From NCBI GenBank assembly GCA_030386875.1, contig CM059563.1, positions 51,215,602 through 51,279,601 of the forward strand: DNA of 64,000 nucleotides, written 5' to 3'. The DNA comes from Morinoia aosen (taxonomy: Eukaryota; Arthropoda; Malacostraca; Amphipoda; Talitridae). Of this stretch, positions 22,666 through 35,180 are shown piece by piece (positions within the stretch are counted from its first letter, which is position 1; each line of letters starts with the position of its first letter). A model generated the notes under the pieces. It was not told where the DNA came from and made no database searches. It saw only the letters and a program-made list of their open reading frames with translations. The position numbers were made by a program, and so were the translations under genes.

Positions 22666-25600
22666 TTGAATCTCATGACATGATTTGAATACTTATTTCT
22701 TGAGACTGAAATTTGATAGCCATTCATACGTCATCGAATCTAACAATTCATTCATTGATTCACCATTTTGTTCAAATATATATTTTTTACAAGATACTTT
22801 GCCTGCTAAAAAATGCAGATGTTTCATTCTCTTTTATCTCAGATTTTTTGCGTAGATGTGGATCATTTTTACAAGCATTTGCGAACACTAAAATTCCTCT
22901 AAATTACTAAATTTCTCTGATAGTAGCACCTCTATGAATGCTCAAGTTTCCATTTAAATTTTTAGCTGTACTGCAGAAGTTGAAGTTCGAGCAATATTAA
23001 TGGTCTCCTTTCCATCAGCAACGTCTCCAAACAGTACATTTTTTATAATAGTTACGCGTATTCAAAAGTTAATTCATATTTCCGTTGTCCAAGTCAATAG
23101 CCCAAACGTGTATTATTTCACCTTTTTGAAATCCAAGACATGACGTGGCGTTGCAACCGAAAATACTGGCCTAAACCCCAGATGTTTTGCTCTATTTCCA
23201 ATATCCTACGCAAACACGAACGTTGCCTCCGCTTTATTTCAATATCCTTCCTGGAGAACCATATTTTTGGACGCTTGCGGATGCACGTTGGCCAGTTTCG
23301 CACATGGTCTAATAAAGGACGCGGAACACTTCCCTCGACGCCGCTGCTCCACCAAATTGTCCCCTCACAGAGGGCTGTTGCGTCTTCTTCCCTCGTCTCG
23401 CACGAGCACAAAAGAAATTTCGACACATTTTCGGCAGATTTTGGTGACAGGTTCTGACGGCAGGGACGCCGCGCAGACACGCGGTCTGCTGCTTGTTGCC
23501 TCTTTGCGTGAGAGCTTTCTCGTGTCACCCTAACATCGAGCATCAACTAATATCGGACTGAGTCTCTCTTCAAATGCAAAAAGATGAGTGAGCTCTTCGA
23601 GTGAAAATGCACGGCACCGTAGGAAGCAGCTACGAATTTTGGGTAGCGTTTTCGAGAGTGAAGCGTTGCTGGAGATCCGCGATGAAACTTGCAGCCCAGA
23701 TATAAGACGTCGACGAAATTATTATCGAAAGCAGTTTGCGTCAATTTGCGTCAAAGTTGAAGTGACGGAGAGATGTGAGGGGGTAATCCTGAGTTTGAGC
23801 GGGTAAAAAGAAATATTTAGAAAATGAATTCATGAACATATAAAAAATTGATCGTAATCTACAAATGAAAAGATGGAAGCAGAAGTCGACAATTCTTGAT
23901 GTTTTGTAAACATGTCTTTTGATAATATTAATTCAATTTCGTTCATGAAAGCTTAGAGCACATCTCAAAAATGATTTCTGATAAAATAAATATAAGTTAA
24001 AATGACGACAGCATGAGAACGCTAGTGAAAAATATCTTGGAATGATTTTTTCTCCGTGTAGGTAATTTGAATGGAAAATTTCGTAAAGTTACAACCTTTC
24101 ATTTAACTACGGCAATTTATTTTCAAGACCATAGGAAACATGGATAAACTAATTCATGAAAGACGCAAGGCAGAAAACTCCGGTTTACTATGCCGTATTT
24201 GTTTATAAAACAGCTTCAAAAACGCGAAAACTGATATGTTATTAAGAACAACGAGTCCTCATTTTAAAATGGATTGTTCGCTGAAACATTTCTGTGCTAG
24301 AATTACTTTTACTCATGATCAAGGATTTAGTTTCATTTGCTTTTATCACGTTCCGCTTTTGGGGTCAAATGGTGTTCGGAAATCCATCTAAAAAAATCCG
24401 CCGCCGTCCCAGGACTCTATTCGTAATGTAAGGGCTTACTACGCTTTGCCAGTGTGTGGTTTCTAGACTTCATAAATTTGCATTTCTGTGTGCTTTGACA
24501 GTTCGAATTCACCACGAGGAACGAATTCACTTGCAAGAATTTGGTGTTATCTAAACACGTTGACTTCGGAGTGTAACCTTGACTTCGGAGAGTAAAAATG
24601 TACCACTAGGTACATTGTTCATATAGCCACCAATATAAATAAATAACATTTCAAACCATTTCGCTTACTCTTTTTGAAGGAATTTTATCGTACGAGGTAA
24701 ATATTATCGACCACTTATATTTTGTACATTTCTTTCAACGGATGGAAACTTATTCTAGCTCGTAAGTCAATTTTCCCAGTCTTTTTTTACAACCTAACCA
24801 AATCAACTTTACGACCTGCGCAATCGTAGTCAACGTATTAAACTTGATAACATTTTTTTTGAGGTGTGTGTCACAGACAATACCTCAGCTGGCACCGCAG
24901 CCATTGTTTGTGTTTTGAAAATATTGACCGTATTTCCGATGGCTAGGTGGATTCCGAATTCTTGGAATTCGCTCAATATTTTTTTTTAGCAGGAAAGCTA
25001 TCGATTGTGAATATTTCCATAACTCATAAATCCTTATGTAACCTTAACTTCTCTTTTCAACGGATTAAAACTGATAAACGCTTTTACAAGGACCCTCTTC
25101 ACAAGTGCCTTGCATTTGATGATCTAAATGAACATTCCGCTCTCGTTAGATCCCTTCACTTCATTTAACTGGTCTCCATGCGAGCAGCTGTGATCAAAGT
25201 ATAAAATGCACGACTGGCTGAAGTCACTTCATTTGCTCGCTCTTTGGAGCACTCAGGGATCTCATCATGAGCTGCGTGCAGTCTGCAAGATTAAGTATTC
25301 CGAGCGCCAGACTCAACATTTCCTGACTTTTAAATGTGCGACCATAACTTCTCAAAAATTCAACAAACGCCGCGATTACTACAGCATTCGTTTCAACATT
25401 GATTCCCAGAAATGCTTCAGCTGCGTGTTTTTGAAATTGTGGATCTGGGAATTATGACACTTTGAAGGTTGAATACGAGCGTAGGTTCTGACTGTTCCAA
25501 TTTAAAATTGATGGATGTGTGCTCAAATTAGGATTCAACGTAAAATTCTTCGTTCTTGACGTGACTTCGTAAAATAATGCCTGTGCTGGTTAAACATGGA

Positions 25601-26816
25601 GATCACCAGTTGTTGCCGTAAAATGCAAATATTAATGCATAAAATGTGAATACAAAAACGTAAATGTAATATGTGAACGTATAATGCAATTTTTAAATGA
25701 AAGTGAAAATGCTGCCGTTTTTAGGAAGAAGCCAGCTTAGACCTTCATATGAATTAAACTTTTTACACCTTAAGATGGTTTTCAGAGTGTTGTATCTGCT
25801 TTACATATTGCTTCCGTTCAATGATGTAAGAGCGATGCTGAACCGATTATTGTAATTTCTTTTAGATTGTCACACAGAAGTTGAAATGAAGCACGCGTGT
25901 TAACGTTCGAGTGCGTGGAAATTTCATTTGTAAATTGAAATACAAGCTGGTGAGAACAGCGGGCGAGCCGACGTTGTTTGCAAAACTTTAACGAGATCCT
26001 CACCGAAAACGACCAAAACTTTTCTGTTACCATGCAAAATACTATTGCTTAACATTCGCAAAAAGTGCTTCGTTTAACTGCGTGCGCAAGGTGCGTTATT
26101 TAAACCACTTTGTCAAACCTAACAATGTAAGAAACCTAGTTTTTGAGTTTTAGTTAAAATTTTTGCTCAGGTTTCGATGCTTTTTTAAGTTCATGCGCTT
26201 CGTGTTCGTCTCCTTGACATCAAATGCTTGTGCGCGTGTACGCCGGAGCTTATATCGTGGCGCTCGCATCTCGGTGCCTCACAGGCCCACACTCGCACGC
26301 GTATGAAACCGAATGAATTACAAAATGAATGCAAACTGTGAACTGAAAATTCTAAAATATTCGACGGCGAACGCAGATGAAAAGCTCTCGGTTGTTCAAA
26401 CATTTCTAGGCCCAAAATTCTCGGGAACACTCTGAAATCTTGGCAAAAAAAATGCGTAGCAGTTGGTGAATTCCCTACAAAATTTTTAGGAACTAACCAA
26501 CGTTGACTCGCTTAGTTAGATTTTTCCCTCTTTTTCATTAAAACTGTTCTATTAAATTTTTGTAGCTGGATGTTTTCGTACGTTCCAACAAGTAAAATGG
26601 CTGGTGAACCCATTCCTTTTTTGCCGTTACAATTTCATTTTTGCTTTCGGTGCGGCCATTTCTATTTAAACAACGTTTAAACCACAAAAACGCTGTAGAA
26701 ATTCCGCAGTAGTAGATGTAAATTCATAGGCTATGTTTTTATAACTTTTCATGCAATTCATATAAATTTGTTTTTTCAACTCGATGGTCTCCACATGATC
26801 ACGATTTTTTTTTTGC
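22666..26816. other. Unique DNA, no gene supported
   Basis: About 4 kb with only short open frames. A GC-richer patch at 23130-23550 is open on both strands (142 codons on -), but I see no domain, splice pattern or codon bias that makes either strand convincing. A 21-bp duplication (TTGACTTCGGAGTGTAA type) lies near 24560-24600. Confidence 0.45.
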
Positions 26817-26912
26817 TAGGGATATGAATCTCAAAGGCATATGAATATGATATGAATCTCAAAAACATAGGGATATCGATCTCAAAACTTCATTTTGAGA
26901 TTCATATCCCTA
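26817..26912. repeat. Inverted repeat, 19-bp perfect arms
   Basis: Arm TAGGGATATGAATCTCAAA (26817-26835) has its exact complement at 26894-26912. The 58-bp spacer holds two further degenerate copies of ATATGAATCTCAAA in direct orientation, so the structure combines a short direct repeat and a hairpin. Confidence 0.85.
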
Positions 26913-26997
26913 TGCCTTTTTATTCTCTGTTACTAATACTTTTTAATATATTGTTTTCTTTTATAAAAAAATGTATACTTTTTGATAGACGTTTGTT

Positions 26998-27074
26998 CAG
27001 GGTGCGGCAGTCAATCCTGCATTTTTAGACTCCCACAACTTTATCGAAAATGCAGGATTGACTGCAGCACCCTG
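26998..27074. other. 77-nt hairpin, near-perfect ~28-bp stem
   Basis: CAGGGTGCGGCAGTCAATCC and the following GCATTTT pair with AAAATGCAGGATTGACTGCA plus GCACCCTG, with one mismatch and a ~20-nt loop. The CAGGGTG ends resemble mariner-type termini, so a minimal palindromic MITE is the first reading; a pre-microRNA is the alternative. Confidence 0.6.
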
Positions 27075-28929
27075 ATTGTTTTGAGGCATCGCTTAAACCG
27101 CACAGTCTGACGCCAGCTCATTTCTGCCTAGATTTAAGCGCCACAGTCCTACTTTCGAATGAAGCATTTCTAAAGTGGGAAAGAAGAAAGAACAAAATTT
27201 ATGTGAAGGTAAACTCATGCAACTACAAAATGAACTGAAAAACTTAACTTCTTATTTCCCTTGACTTTACTCACTGAACAGTAAATCTTATTCCAAAGAC
27301 ATATATCTTTTTGGTGGGATAGAACACTTATGACATTTTATTTTTATAAGCCAGAAAGAAATTATGATTCATTGACATTCAAAAAATTTCAGAAGCGTGT
27401 GAAATGCATGAAAGTAATGGCTGGAATCTTCTAAAGAGCAAATAGGTATTCTACTAATTCAATGAATTCTTTTCGAGAGTTTCCTGCAGCTTTAGTAAGA
27501 CCTGAAAGCCTTTAGACGAAACGAGGAGTTTTATCTTTGTGCTATGGGTTCGAAAATGTTAAAGCGAAACAAATGCTGTGATAAAATTACGCATCTTTTT
27601 CTCATTAACTCATTAAAATTCGTGAAACTCGGGTCCGTGCACCGCGTGCCATCCATCTGAGTGGCTGGGGTAGCCGAGGCGTGTTTGCGACGCCGGCTTC
27701 CTCGTACACATAAACTTCACCGAGTTGGCCCGTCTCTTGCATCCGCAAAGAAGATAATTTATTCATTGTAATGGCAGATAGCCAGGCCTCGGGCGGACTT
27801 CCTCGTATGAGTGTTATGCTTTGCCGCAAAAAATGGAAACGAACCCCTCTAGGAAAAAATATGCTTCTCTTATGAAGAAAGAGCGGCCGCCGCCGGGTTG
27901 TTCTTTTAGGAAGATTTCATGATTTCACGCACGCTTTTCAGGCGCTGTGATAGAGCGAAAATCTTTTTGGTGCGAGGGAACTACAGATTTGCTCGCCTTT
28001 TTGGGGTTGTTTGATGCGGTGTGAGGTCGTGAGCGCTTGAAAATTTGCACTGCATTTATCGTAAGCGAAGATCTGAATTTCTTGACGCTTCCTCGATCCG
28101 GAAGAATTTATCCCAGAAAAGTTCCCGGCAATTCTACACTTGTAAAATTATCCTCGACACTTCGCAAGCTTCGCTGCAATTTTGGCGCACTCGCATCAAA
28201 TTGCCAACACCCCAGACATCGTAAAGATAAAACAAAAGCACTCTTGGTGCAATGTTTGCACTGCCGATGCCGGGCACTAACAAGCAATCCCAGTGCGGGA
28301 AGCCAGTAATTCTGCAGTAATTATCAACGCAAATTTTGCGCTGCAAATAAGCGAGCGCTGCGCTTACAGCAATGTTTTATTATTGTGATTTTTTCGACTC
28401 TTGGATGCTCAAAAGAACGTTCATTTTGAATTTAAATTGTATTTGCTTTGTTGGAGTGAAAATTGAGAAGTTTATTCAGCAATACTGTTTGCATGTTCCT
28501 GGGCACTTCAACGAAATAATGCATTAATTTGTAAGGAGTTCGTTTAATTATAGATCATTTTTAAATGTTGCAGTATGTTTTACCACAATTTGTCTATTAT
28601 TCTGCACTTCATAGCTACTCTGTGAAGGGAAGTAAAGGTTCGATGATGTTTTATTATAAGAGTGCAGATAACGCGAATACAATTTTTATTTTGTGTCAGA
28701 AATTTATAATGTCAGCGTCAAATTCCGAGTTTATTAGTAATGTAATACATGAACTATAATTTCATTTAATCTGTGAGGAAGAGGAGTGCTGTTTTCAGTC
28801 ATGTTCATTATAAAATGTAAAAAAAAGAACGCATGCAATTCGATGATTATGAGTCCCTCAGTTATATAAAAACAATCGAGCGACAATGCGGAATGTACGG
28901 ACGTCATGCGCCGGCGGCTCCTGATCAGC
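27075..28929. other. Unique DNA, no gene supported
   Basis: A GC-richer patch at 27610-27830 is open on the - strand for 74 codons without recognisable motifs. No RNA genes seen. Confidence 0.45.
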
Positions 28930-29598
28930 CTTCACAACGTCACCAGGTTATAAGGTCACCGTCACCTTCACAACGTGACCGGATTATAACGTCACCGACA
29001 CCTTTATAACGTCACCGGATTATAACGTCACCGTCACCTTTATAACGTCACCGCATTATAACGTCACCGTCACCTTCACAACGTGACCGGATTATAACGT
29101 CACCGTCACCTTCACAACGTCACCGGATTATAACGTCACCGTCACCTTCACAACGTGACCGGATTATAACGTCACCGTCACCTTTATAACATCACCGCAT
29201 TATAACGTCACCGTCACCTTCACAACGTCACCGGATTATAACGTCACCGTCACCTTTATAACGTCACCGGATTATAACGTCATCGTCACCTTTATAACGT
29301 CACCGGATTATAACGTCACCGTCACCTTCACAACGTCACCGGATTATAACGTCACCGTCACCTTTATAACGTCACCGGATTATAACGTCACCGTCACCTT
29401 TATAACTTCACCGGATTATAACGTCACCGTCACCTTTATAACGTCACCGGATTATAACGTCACCGTCACCTTTATTACGTCACCGGATTATAACGTCACC
29501 GTCACCTTTATAACGTTACCGGATTATAACGTCACCGGATTATAACGTCACCTTCATAACATTACCGGATTATAACGTCACCGTCACCTTTATAACGC
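28930..29598. repeat. 36-bp satellite, ~18 copies
   Basis: The unit GGATTATAACGTCACCGTCA continues CCTTTATAACGTCACC. Each unit has two AACGTCACC cores separated by an 18-bp half unit, with a TTTATAAC/TTCACAAC alternation. Occasional units are truncated to a half (near 29525). Confidence 0.95.
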
Positions 29599-29855
29599 CA
29601 CCCACATATAAGAATGAATTTTCAAGAAATTTAAATCCTCGTTGTAGTATAACCGACTCCAAAAGTTCTTTTTTTGACTTGGGTGTGCAACGTATTTGTT
29701 TTTCTCACTGAAATCCTCATGTTAGAGTGTTTTTTAGAAAATGAAAATTTAACTTTCTATTTAATCTTACCTTTTTATACATGCAATTGAAGCATTGTGT
29801 CCATCAGAAAAAGTAACCAAAATAACAAGTCACCAGGCTTTTGTTGCAGGCTTTG
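29599..29855. other. Unique spacer between two satellites
   Basis: About 250 bp of AT-rich DNA with no feature. Confidence 0.5.
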
Positions 29856-31660
29856 CTAAATGACATGAATTGTAAGAAAATATGGCGGCTTACATCGTGT
29901 TCCTTGCAACACAGCCCAAATGACGTGAATTGTAAGAAAATATGGCGGCTTACATCGTGTTCCTTGCAACACAGCCCAAATGACGTGAATTGTAAGAAAA
30001 TAAGGCGGCTTACATCGTGTTCCTTGCAACACAGCCCAAATGACGTGAATTGTAAGAAAATATGGCGGCTTACATCGTGTTCCTTGCAACACAGCCCAAA
30101 TGACGTGAATTGTAAGAAAATAAGGCGGCTTACATCGTGTTCCTTGCAACACAGCCCAAATGACGTGAATTGCAAGAAAATAAGGCGGCTTACATCGTGT
30201 TCCTTGCAATACAGCCCAAATGACGTGAATTGTAAGAAAATAAGGCGGCTTACATCGTGTTCCCTGCAACACAGCCCAAATGACGTGAATTGTAAGAAAA
30301 TAAGGCGGCTTACGTCGTGTTCCTTGCAACACAGCCCAAATGACGTGAATTGTAAGAAAATAAGGCGACTTACATCGTGTTCCTTGCAACACAGCCCAAA
30401 TGACATGAATTGTAAGAAAATAAGGCGACTTACATCGTGTTCCTTGCAACACAGCCCAAATGACGTGAATTGTAAGAAAATAAGGCGACTTACATCGTGT
30501 TCCTTGCAACACAGCCCAAATGACGTGAATTGTAAGAAAATATGGCGGCTTACATCGTATTCCTTGCAACACAGCCCAAATGACGTGAATTGTAAGAAAA
30601 TAAGGCGGCTTACATCGTGTTCCTTGCAACACAGCCCAAATGACGTGAATTGTAAGAAAATAAGGCGGCTTACATCGTATTCCTTGCAACACAGCCCAAA
30701 TGACGTGAATTGTAAGAAAATAAGGCGGCTTACATCGTGTTCCCTGCAACACAGCCCAAATGACGTGAATTGTAAGAAAATAAGGCGGCTTACATCGTGT
30801 TCCTTGCAACACAGCCCAAATGACGTGAATTGTAAGAAAATATGGCGACTTACATCGTGTTCCTTGCAACACAGCCCAAATGACGTGAATTGTAAGAAAA
30901 TAAGGCGGCTTACATCGTATTCCTTGCAACACAGCCCAAATGACGTGAATTGTAAGAAAATAAGGCGGCTTACATCGTGTTCCCTGCAACACAGCCCAAA
31001 TGACGTGAATTGTAAGAAAATAAGGCGGCTTACATCGTGTTCCTTGCAACACAGCCCAAATGACGTGAATTGTAAGAACATAAGGCGGCTTACATCGTGT
31101 TCCTTGCAACACAGCCCAAATGACATGAATTGTAAGAAAATATGGCGGCTTACATCGTGTTCCTTGCAACACAGCCCAAATGACGTGAATTGTAAGAACA
31201 TAAGGCGGCTTACATCGTGTTCCTTGCAACACAGCCCAAATGACGTGAATTGTAAGAACATAAGGCGGCTTACATCGTGTTCCCTGCAACACAGCCCAAA
31301 TGACGTGAATTGTAAGAAAATAAGGCGGCTTACATCGTGTTCCTTGCAACACAGCCCAAATGACGTGAATTGTAAGAACATAAGGCGGCTTACATCGTGT
31401 TCCCTGCAACACAGCCCAAATGACGTGAATTGTAAGAAAATAAGGCGGCTTACATCGTGTTCCTTGCAACACAGCCCAAATGACGTGAATTGTAAGAACA
31501 TAAGGCGGCTTACATCGTGTTCCTTGCAATACAGCCCAAATGACGTGAATTGTAAGAACATAAGGCGGCTTACATCGTGTTCCCTGCAACACAGCCCAAA
31601 TGACGTGAATTGTAAGAAAATAAGGCGGCTTACATCGTGTTCCTTGCAACACAGCCCAAA
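29856..31660. repeat. 60-bp satellite, 30 copies without indels
   Basis: The unit begins TGACGTGAATTGTAAGAAAA, continues with taaggcggcttacatcg and ends in TTGCAACACAGCCCAAA. Thirty units run in perfect 60-bp register with about 10 recurrent single-base variants (TATGG/TAAGG, CCCTG/CCTTG, GAACA/GAAAA, GCGACT/GCGGCT). A 6-bp dyad TGTAAG..CTTACA sits in each unit. The length is a multiple of three and the unit is stop-free in one + and two - frames, so open frames of about 600 codons appear on both strands; none has flanking gene signals. Confidence 0.97.
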
Positions 31661-32394
31661 GCAGAGGCGTCTCAGAATTAATGCAAGCACCTAATTAGTG
31701 GAGAGCGACTTGGTACAGTACAACCGAACTCTCCGTATTCCCGAGTATATTTTGCTTACACTGACACAGACAAGTAAGCCCATTTAACCAGTTTCACCAC
31801 TTACTGCTCCCAGCAGACCATATTTAGGCGCATTAAGCTCAGCATTTGCTGTCTTACCAGAAACTTGGTAATGAGGACGTGTTTCCTGGAGTTAACATAC
31901 GCGCCAAAATTATGGCTACATCGAGCTTGGGTTTTGCTTGGCTTAAGCAACATCGTCGCCATGATTGTTTTCTTCAAAGTTACAAAGCGCTCGCTTGCAC
32001 TAAGCTCAGTAACTTTCGTCAAGACTCGCAAAATTTAATTCATTTTGTAAACTGTTGGTTATTTTGTGAATTTAAGTCACGTATTGAAAGAGGTCAACCA
32101 GTACATTTCCTATCCATTAATCAAAATCGTTTCAAATTACTATTCCATTTTCTGACATAACCGCCTTAAAAGAATGAAAACACCGAGCTGATAACTGGAA
32201 TACCAAAACTAGCTTTGGAAAGACAAAGTAGAACATGACTTGGAACATTCCCCGTATTAGACATTTTAACTAGCAGTCATGCATGACATATCGTGTAGGT
32301 ATTCGCAAGTCGTAAATATGCTTCCAATAATTTCATTACTTTTAGGTACGAAGTTCATTTCTTCATCTCACTTGTAACCATGTAATTGCTCGTA
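31661..32394. other. Unique DNA, no gene supported
   Basis: Short overlapping open frames on both strands at 31800-32160 show no family resemblance. Confidence 0.45.
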
Positions 32395-32475
32395 GTAAAT
32401 AAATCTTTCAAATCTTCATATCTGTAGTAAATAAATCTTTCATAACTGTAGTAAATAAATCTTTCATATCGTTGA
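32395..32475. repeat. ~29-bp tandem repeat, 3 copies
   Basis: GTAGTAAATAAATCTTTCA is repeated three times with short variable linkers. Confidence 0.8.
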
Positions 32476-35026
32476 ATGCTTTAAAATCTTACTTTATGGT
32501 GTCTGAATCTCAGAATTATTTCGGATGAGCGTAAGCTCAGCCACACACTCGCATGCGAGGCTCGAGTGTGTCTTGTTTATTTTGAGCAGCTTCCTCGGGT
32601 GCGACTGCCGCAGAAACTGAAGAACCGGAGCTCGCATCTCAGGGTTATCATTTCAAGACCGTAGCCGAGGCGCGTTATAAATAAGAAGCGTTAGCGTGTA
32701 ACGAGAGTAATCCTGGGGCCGCAGTGTGGCTGCAGACTTCTCGAAATTTATTGGGTTTTCTCAGATTAGACTGAATTAGGGACCGAGATGCCCGCCCTCC
32801 TGAGTTATGCCCAGAGTGTCCTCGGTGCGCCGCAGCGACTCGGCTCGTCTGCGGTAATGTTCCTTTATCTACCCGCCTCTGTTCGTCAACTTTTATGTCT
32901 TTTTTTGTGTAGCTAAGCTTTTTACTTTTATTTGTGTGTTAGAAGTCATGATAAAGTTCATTTATTGATGGTTTTATAACATATACGGGTAGGCTTTACC
33001 ATGGGCCATATTTACAGTACCGGTATTGGTGTAAAAGTCCGGGATCAGAAAGGTAATGTAGATAACGGTGTCATCCGCTTTTTTTATTGTTTTAGAAGAG
33101 AATTTCCATCACGCAAAAGAATCCCACCATGCAGAGTGTCCCCAAAATGTACTAACTCTTTGAGTGTCCACTATGCATTTTTTCTTGTTCTAATGTTGGA
33201 CTTTTATTGATATGGATACAAGTCTAACGAGTTAAATCAAAGAAAAAACGTTAAATTCAAAAAAATTAAGTGCAATATTTGAAAACATTGTTAATCTTCA
33301 AATAAAACCAAATTTACTTGGGTAACCGTGTGTCAAAGGATGAGTACATTTTTTGCGACACCCTGTGTAAATCAACCATAGTCTTGTAAGTGCTTGAAAC
33401 AAACCTAATTATGTGCAATTAGAAAAATTAACTGATTAACTCCCAGTGTCCATTTTTGTTTCACAGAATTCATGCGTTTTCACTATATTTTGTCATCTTC
33501 ACTTCAGTCTTAGGTACCTCCTGGCAACACTTGTTCGGATTATTTAACGACTGGCTTGACATTGAGTTTTCTGTGGGAGTGTTGGCAGGAACAAAATAAG
33601 GAAACAAAGCTTAGAGCACAACTAAGTATATTGTTCTTGTCTACTTGAGGTTGTTATTCGCACTCGTATTTTTAATTAGAAAACGAACTCTTCATCATTA
33701 TAGCCATTTCATTTTACTAAGTGACAGGAGTTTTTTTTTGTTTTCATTCAATGATGGAACCCATCGTAGCGTCTTCGGTGAATGAACTCCATGCTTAATA
33801 CGCTCTGATTTTAATTTTCGTTCAGTACATTAAGAAGAGTATCTCATAATCCCCAAGTGTACAGTGCTTTTTTCTAAGCTGCTGTTCCTATGGAAACGTA
33901 TTGCATGAGAAAAGTGAAATTTTTACTCTAGTGTCGCAAAGTATTTGTGTGTCATGCAACTTCTCTTCGTCTGGGATTTTTATTTAAGTTAGTGTGTGCT
34001 TGCATGCGTGCAATACACCCTCTGATCGTCTTAAATACATCACTCAGCACACAAGTTCACAATTTTTCTGTATTTTTTGATGACATCTTTAAAGGAATTG
34101 GACTTACATTGCATCTTCGACAGTAGATGCATTGGAAGATGTCAAGTTATCATCCAATGGTGGCCGTGTAAACATTTCTGAAACTCGTAGTGAAATTCAA
34201 CAGGAAATCATTACATACTAATATCAGGGTGGAGTAAATGAGAACTTCACGGTTTAAGTTTTGTGGGTGTTTAGGCTTAAAAATCTCGTGAATGGACACT
34301 TTTTAAACTTTTTATTTAATTTAAAATATATTTTTAGGATTTTACGAACATACGGCGGGTAATATTGAAGCAATTAAAAAAAAGAATTCTGGCTGCAATC
34401 CCTGTAATTTCGAGAAAAGATTAAACTAACTCAGCCATAATTTCAAGTGCTTCTGTTGATTTGACAATTTGAATTTTAATGCTTTCTTTTTAGTCTGTGA
34501 ACGATGAGACAAATGCTATGCTAATATTAGCGTCATTGTAAGTCAGTAAACGCATTGTAAATCAATAAACTATATTTTTGTCCCCTCATCTACTCTATTC
34601 ATACTGGAGTTTATTTTCTCACTCGTCAGTTATATCTTCGTTAGAAGGACGTATTTTTTAAGGATCACAAGATAAAACTTGCGGAGAGCTTGAAATAGAT
34701 AAGTTTTATCTCGAGGAATTTTTCATCGCTGAAGCGATTGAAGTTAAAAAGATTACCTCAAACGAAATACAAAATGCTTGCAATATACTTTCATTTTCAA
34801 CAGATATACCCACGAAAAACCGTGAAGCAGTAATAAAAAACACGTTTCCAAACATTGAAAATTGGAAGAATTTCACCCAATCTTAGGCAAGATCGACTCG
34901 ATAGACAGGGAAGCGTTGACGGGCTTCTCTCAAATATCAAAGCAATATAAAATGAGTTCGGCGGGCTCAGTTGTCTTAAGTTGTTATGTGTTCTTTAAAT
35001 GGCTGTTGATTGTTTGCATACTTTAG
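32476..35026. other. Mostly unique DNA with a TATA-like site and a solitary mariner-like end
   Basis: GCGTTATAAATAAG near 32672 lies in a locally GC-richer patch, with a 42-codon open frame downstream (32788-32916, MPALLSYAQSVLGAPQRL); support for a gene is weak. GCGACACCCTGTGTA at 33355-33369 looks like one end of a mariner-type element, but no partner end was found. Confidence 0.35.
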
Positions 35027-35180
35027 TTCATAGGGATTGATGAATGATGATTTGGCACTTCGTTACTTCTAGATGACCTATTGCAGGGTTTGATGAATGA
35101 TGGTTTTGCACTTTGTTACTTCTAGATGACCTATAGCAGGGTTTGATGAATGATGATTTTGCACTTCGTAACTTTCAGAT
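35027..35180. repeat. ~62-bp tandem repeat, ~2.5 copies
   Basis: Units carry GATGAATGATGATTTTGCAC, then TTCGTTACTTCTAGATGACC and tattgcagggttt. Copies differ at a few positions. Confidence 0.85.

Noticed and set aside
23118-23546. 142-codon - strand frame overlapping a 105-codon + strand frame
   Set aside because: Both strands are open in a GC-richer patch, and neither shows motifs, splice sites or homology I recognise.
27605-27829. Possible - strand exon in a GC-richer patch
   Set aside because: A 74-codon frame without recognisable motifs; flanking splice sites were not convincing.
29804-31694. 617- and 628-codon open frames on opposite strands
   Set aside because: A stop-free 60-bp unit repeated 30 times; the non-repeat ends are only a few codons with no features.
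32676-32916. TATA box with a 42-codon first exon
   Set aside because: The frame is short and no initiator lies at the right distance; kept only as a note in the region entry.
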